Shown here piece by piece: positions 10,363-13,535 of a DNA stretch of 13,535 bases (position 1 is its first letter; each line of letters opens with the position of its first letter). A program made the position numbers and the translations under genes. Origin of the DNA: Entrophospora sp. SA101 (lineage: Eukaryota > Glomeromycota > Glomeromycetes > Entrophosporales > Entrophosporaceae). The notes beneath the pieces were generated by a model that was given only the letters and a program-made list of their open reading frames with translations, had not been told where the DNA came from and did no database searches. Location of the stretch: the NCBI GenBank assembly GCA_958430865.1, contig CAUDNR010004453.1, positions 20,330 to 33,864 on the forward strand, read 5' to 3'.

Positions 10363-11652
10363 TTATTTATTTCGACATGTAACAAATGTGATCCATATGT
10401 TTGATGGATCAACGGCCACAGAACATACACCACATTGAAAGTCCATATTCAACAAGTAATTTTTCTTCGTACTCCATTGTTCAGTTTTAATGATCATCCC
10501 CTAAAATAAATATTAGTGAGAAAGATCACTTGAAACAAGCATACATGCTATTCCAAATGTACTAGGGCTTTTACCCTTAATTCATAGCATCTTCCATGAC
10601 ATTGAGGATTACAAGGAATTTAGCAGCCTCAGCAGGAAAAGTCAATTACACCAAGGATGTAAGCTGATATAAACCATCATGCTCTAATGAGACTCTCCAA
10701 AATTCAATTCTAGTTCCTATTACATAAACATATAATTAGAATATTGCTCATCAGCTTTGATCACTTACCATTCACAATCACACCATATGTTTCGTCATGG
10801 ATTCCTATATCCTGTGCATGGTTGGTTTGTAACAGCCTTGCAATTTTCTGTTGTTTGTGGCTTAGCTTCACCAAGCAAAACTTCTTTGTCATATTCACAA
10901 AGCAGGAGAAAACCTTGTTTTTTCCCATGTACAACACCCCTCTTTGCACATCAAGTCTTGAATGAAATGCCTTTGCCATTTGCCCTGAAAATTAAATTTA
11001 AAAGCATAAATGGGTTAATCAATAGATACCTTTACATAAGTATTCGTTATATACAAGTTGCATAGTTTCAAGGATGTGAATATCTTCATCCAACAAATTC
11101 TTCCATGTGGTAAATTGTAAAAGCCATACAAGCACCATATTGTTAATATATACAGATAATATTGAGTGTCATAAATATTTGAAGCTTACTTACAAATTAT
11201 GCATGATGAGTTGCATTGAATCAAATATCTTTTTGTTTTCTTGACTCTCCAATGCATACTTCTTGCTCCAATTTTGTCTCCACAAATCTTTCAATTCAGC
11301 TATTTTATTATTCATTAAATACTTACAATAAAACAGGTATGATTAATCAATGTCTTGAACAATAGTGACTCGCATATTATGTAAATTTATAAACAATATA
11401 TGGTAATGACACCCACCACTTCTCATCAGTACATGAAATGTAAGTTGACTTTCCATTTTTCCTTAACATCATAATTCTTTGCTGCCTTTCTACAAAGTTC
11501 CTGGCCCTTTACACTATCCCTAAGCTGAAATCACCCCAAAGCTTATGGACTCATGAATTGGCTCTGGGAGGTGGATTATCTTCATGAAGACAAAGATATT
11601 TATTATTAAACAATTGCTTAGCAAGTTAATCAAACCATTTCTGCTTTATACT
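10363..11652 (-). pseudogene. Multi-exon protein gene remnant, product unrecognised
   Basis: Reading the minus strand, these coding-like segments follow in order: KQKWFD, stop, LAKQLFNNKYLCLHEDNPPP with RANS, stop (11551-11553), VHKLWGDFSL; after a frame change DSVKGQELCRKAAKNYDV and KEKWKVNLHFMY (11518-11429); after another change DEKWWVSLPYIVYKFT (11427-11380). Next come KYLMNNKIAELKDLWRQNW and onward (11342-11194), then NLLDEDIHILETMQLVYNEY (from about 11108 to 11030), an exon 10984-10769, an exon starting at 10716, and a last exon 10500-10363 ending in TAA. Two introns (10985-11029 and 10717-10768) have GT-AG ends and matching phases. Stops and frameshifts mark it as dead. YGVIVNGTRIEFW across one junction resembles the YGxxTDGxxWxF pattern in some fungal kinase-like and Crinkler-like proteins; that is only a hint. 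Confidence 0.6.
10717..10768 (-). other. Preserved 52-nt intron in the minus-strand remnant
   Basis: On the minus strand the donor GTAAGTGATC follows GTGATTGTGAATG and the acceptor TATGTAATAG precedes GAACTAGAATTG. Removing it joins DETYGVIVNG to TRIEFWRVSLEHDGLYQL in one frame. This agreement of phase and of protein-like sequence on both sides is the best evidence that the region was once a spliced gene. Confidence 0.65.
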
Positions 11653-11953
11653 AACAAATATATAACACTCTTCTCATTTTTTTCATTTCCAACCTTGGGA
11701 TTAGATATCTTTTCTTGGTAGTAACACCTTTTTCTGAGAACTATAATGTATATGGCAATCTAATACAAAATTTTGGAAATAACCTAAATTATCTTTTTAA
11801 AAAATGTATTTAATTTAAAAGAATTAAATTTGATTCTTTAAATCTAGAGGCTTAGTTAAAGAATATTTATGATGACAAACAAATGATTGATATGTTTGTT
11901 TTGCATAATCGTTATTAATTCTAAATAATTATAATGAATGTAAGTAAAGTAAC
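11653..11953. other. A/T-rich spacer with a possible further exon trace
   Basis: On the minus strand, a frame upstream of 11652 reads RYLIPRLEMKKMRRVL and may be an older exon of the remnant, but there is no independent support. From about 11770 to 11953 I see nothing but A/T-rich DNA. Confidence 0.35.
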
Positions 11954-12187
11954 ATGGTTGTCAGAGATCTCTATCTCACATGGAAAACTGCATGCACTTT
12001 GATGATTTGGGAACACCAAGAAGCAACTCAATATGCAATGTCTGATTATCAGATGGAAACTTACTTCAAGCTCAAATTATTCTTTTATTCCTCACTAATC
12101 TGACCTGCAACAATCAAAGATACAACAATGCAATTAATTTCGGGGTTGCGTGGCTCTGAGGTTTATTGGAAATTGTATTGCTGTTAA
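11954..12187 (+). pseudogene. Weak coding relic, possibly transposon-derived
   Basis: From ATG 11954 the frame is open to TGA at 12101-12103 and, read past that stop, stays open to TAA at 12185-12187. It reads MVVRDLYLTWKTACTLMIWE at the start and TTMQLISGLRGSEVYWKL near the end. The phrase GLRGSEVYW resembles the block near the N-terminus of Helitron replication proteins (RGSxxYW), which would make this a Helitron scrap. The match is short and from memory, so the identity is a guess. The single TGA and the lack of any conserved continuation argue against an active gene. Confidence 0.3.
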
Positions 12188-12709
12188 AAAGATTGCTAAA
12201 GGTTCTCACTTGTCCAAAGCCTACCAATATGTTCAATTTGTCTCACCCATGGAAAAAAATTTTCCATAGGGATGAGGTGTATTTGCATGACAATCGCATG
12301 TTTGAGGGAGGAAAATTTTATTAAAGCTGACACCTGTGGTCAATATCAATCAGGTTTATTCATTTTGAAGTGGTTGTTGAAATGACTTTTAAGGAACTCT
12401 ACAACTTGTATATCATCGGCATACATACACACACAAGACATGCATACAAAAAAAAAGCAGCCAAGACATTAAAGTTTTTCCATCACCACTTGGGTTACAT
12501 GGTGATGGACCATTTAAGGATGCCAGTCGCAATTTTTGATAGTAGCTGTGACTACATTTGTAACCATTTTGCTTCCTTTTTTAGATTGCAACATGAAACA
12601 TTAGGATTACTGCGCCACATATTGCGCAGTACCACATGTACAATTATTCATATTCATATTTCTATATTTATATTTCAAGAACTTATTCAGCTGATGCAAA
12701 TATTTACTT
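12188..12709. other. Non-coding stretch with two strong palindromes
   Basis: A 116-codon open frame (12370-12720) is of low complexity and has no recognised domain, so it is not called a gene. Short frames such as AVKKIAKGSHLSKAYQYVQF near 12180-12240 may be further relic coding DNA. Two stem-loops stand out: 12242-12276, and 12608-12631 (TACTGCGC, 8-nt loop, GCGCAGTA). Confidence 0.45.
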
Positions 12710-12760
12710 TAAATTATTAATTATTATTTTGTAATGCTCAGTTGACCCAAATATTTATTT
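12710..12760 (+). repeat. Left terminal inverted repeat of the MITE-like element
   Basis: It starts TAAATTATTAATTATTATTT and runs through GTAATGCTCAGTTGACCCAA to ATATTTATTT. Identity with the right repeat stops abruptly after 12760. Confidence 0.85.
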
Positions 12761-13104
12761 ATTAATTATTTATAGATAGAAAATTCAACATCAAAAATTC
12801 TAGTTGATATAACAATTATACTAGAGACAATCAAATTAGTTATTATTGTAAATTAAAAGGTTATGCAGCCATCAACATATTATTATTATCTTCATTACAA
12901 TTAATGGTGTAAGTAATAACATTAAACAGGATCTGATTTATTATTGTTTCTCATATGTAAAAAAATAATGTATTGTTGATTTTTTAGTTCTTTTATATTC
13001 ATCATACTGCAAGCGTGCAATCCAAGTTTCTTAATTAATAGGTTATTCATAGCTCAACACACAGCCTACTTGCTGACTTACAGTCAAAATTAATAAAAAT
13101 ATAA

Positions 13105-13427
13105 CTTTTATCCTCCTGGATAAAAGGGTCCCTAGGTTCTATATATATAATTGTATCCCAAAGGTGTCCCCTTGAGAGGTGTCTCAATAATTAAAAATGT
13201 TGGTTACTTGCTACGGGTAGCAAAGGTTCCCCTTTGTGGTTTATTAATCAATTAGAGATTATTATTTTAGGGCAAAATATGATATGTGTTTTATTAGTGA
13301 TAATAATAATATTATTACAGATGTGTTGGGAAGTATTAACTATTAGATCAATAATTAAAAGATTGTTTTTTGAACATAATGATTCTGACTTGGTCTAAAA
13401 CCAAGTCTTTTTATACCTCTTGGGGTA
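13105..13427. repeat. Cluster of short hairpins inside the MITE-like element
   Basis: Four or more perfect stems lie close together: CTTTTATCC/GGATAAAAG with loop TCCT (13105-13126); TTGCTAC/GTAGCAA (13208-13223), overlapping CAAAGG/CCTTTG with loop TTCC (13221-13236); GACTTGGT/ACCAAGTC with loop CTAAA (13387-13407); and ATACC/GGTAT (13412-13427). No known RNA family is recognised. Confidence 0.6.
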
Positions 13428-13484
13428 TTACAAATAACATGACTTTTACTCTATTTTGTCCAATAAAATATGCTTATTAATGTA

Positions 13485-13535
13485 AAATAAATATTTGGGT
13501 CAACTGAGCATTACAAAATAATAATTAATAATTTA
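13485..13535 (-). repeat. Right terminal inverted repeat of the MITE-like element
   Basis: This is the exact reverse complement of 12710-12760. It may continue beyond the window. Confidence 0.85.

Larger units (their letters stand above)
12710..13535. mobile_element. MITE-like non-autonomous DNA transposon, right end at the window edge
   Basis: Positions 12710-12760 and 13485-13535 are perfect reverse complements over 51 bases, including GTAATGCTCAGTTGACCCAA. The 826-bp span has no open frame of 60 codons or more and no transposase motif. This is the form of a non-autonomous element moved by a transposase encoded elsewhere. Because the match runs to the last base of the window, the true terminus and the target duplication cannot be seen, and the superfamily cannot be assigned. 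The identity of the repeats suggests recent activity. Confidence 0.75.

Overview
The window looks like nuclear DNA of an early-diverging fungus, most likely a Glomeromycotina species such as Rhizophagus. The grounds are the very high A+T content, one gene interrupted by 25 mostly short (about 45-175 nt) GT-AG introns, and flanks full of decayed DNA transposons. This assignment is an inference from style, not from a database match.

The only intact gene is a 26-exon plus-strand gene (ATG 1454, stop 9031-9033). Every exon joins in frame to give about 1764 residues. It encodes an XMAP215/ch-TOG/Dis1 family microtubule polymerase. Four TOG domains are visible, each carrying the tubulin-contacting tryptophan (W22, W285, W597, W848). 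A basic linker lies between TOG2 and TOG3. After TOG4 comes a long disordered linker, then the C-terminal helical region that in animal ch-TOG includes the TACC-binding part. The architecture is closer to animal and plant members than to the short two-TOG proteins of yeasts, but the fifth TOG of those long proteins is missing.

Downstream of this gene there is only accessory DNA. A dead Tc1/mariner element (9201-10058) lies 167 bp after the stop codon. It has roughly 200-nt terminal inverted repeats, a third internal copy of the right repeat, and only the C-terminal end of a transposase. Next is a minus-strand, multi-exon gene remnant (about 10363-11652) that I could reconstruct from coding-like segments, matching splice phases, in-frame stops and frameshifts; I cannot name its product. 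A further weak plus-strand coding relic lies at 11954-12187. The window ends in a non-coding MITE-like element bounded by a perfect 51-bp inverted repeat (12710-12760 and 13485-13535), with a run of short hairpins inside.

The first 1453 bases contain no gene I can support, only A/T-rich flank, a hexanucleotide microsatellite, a stem-loop and a possible CCAAT box. No tRNA, rRNA, CRISPR array or bacterial-type signal was seen. The accessory elements have no visible functional link to the microtubule gene.
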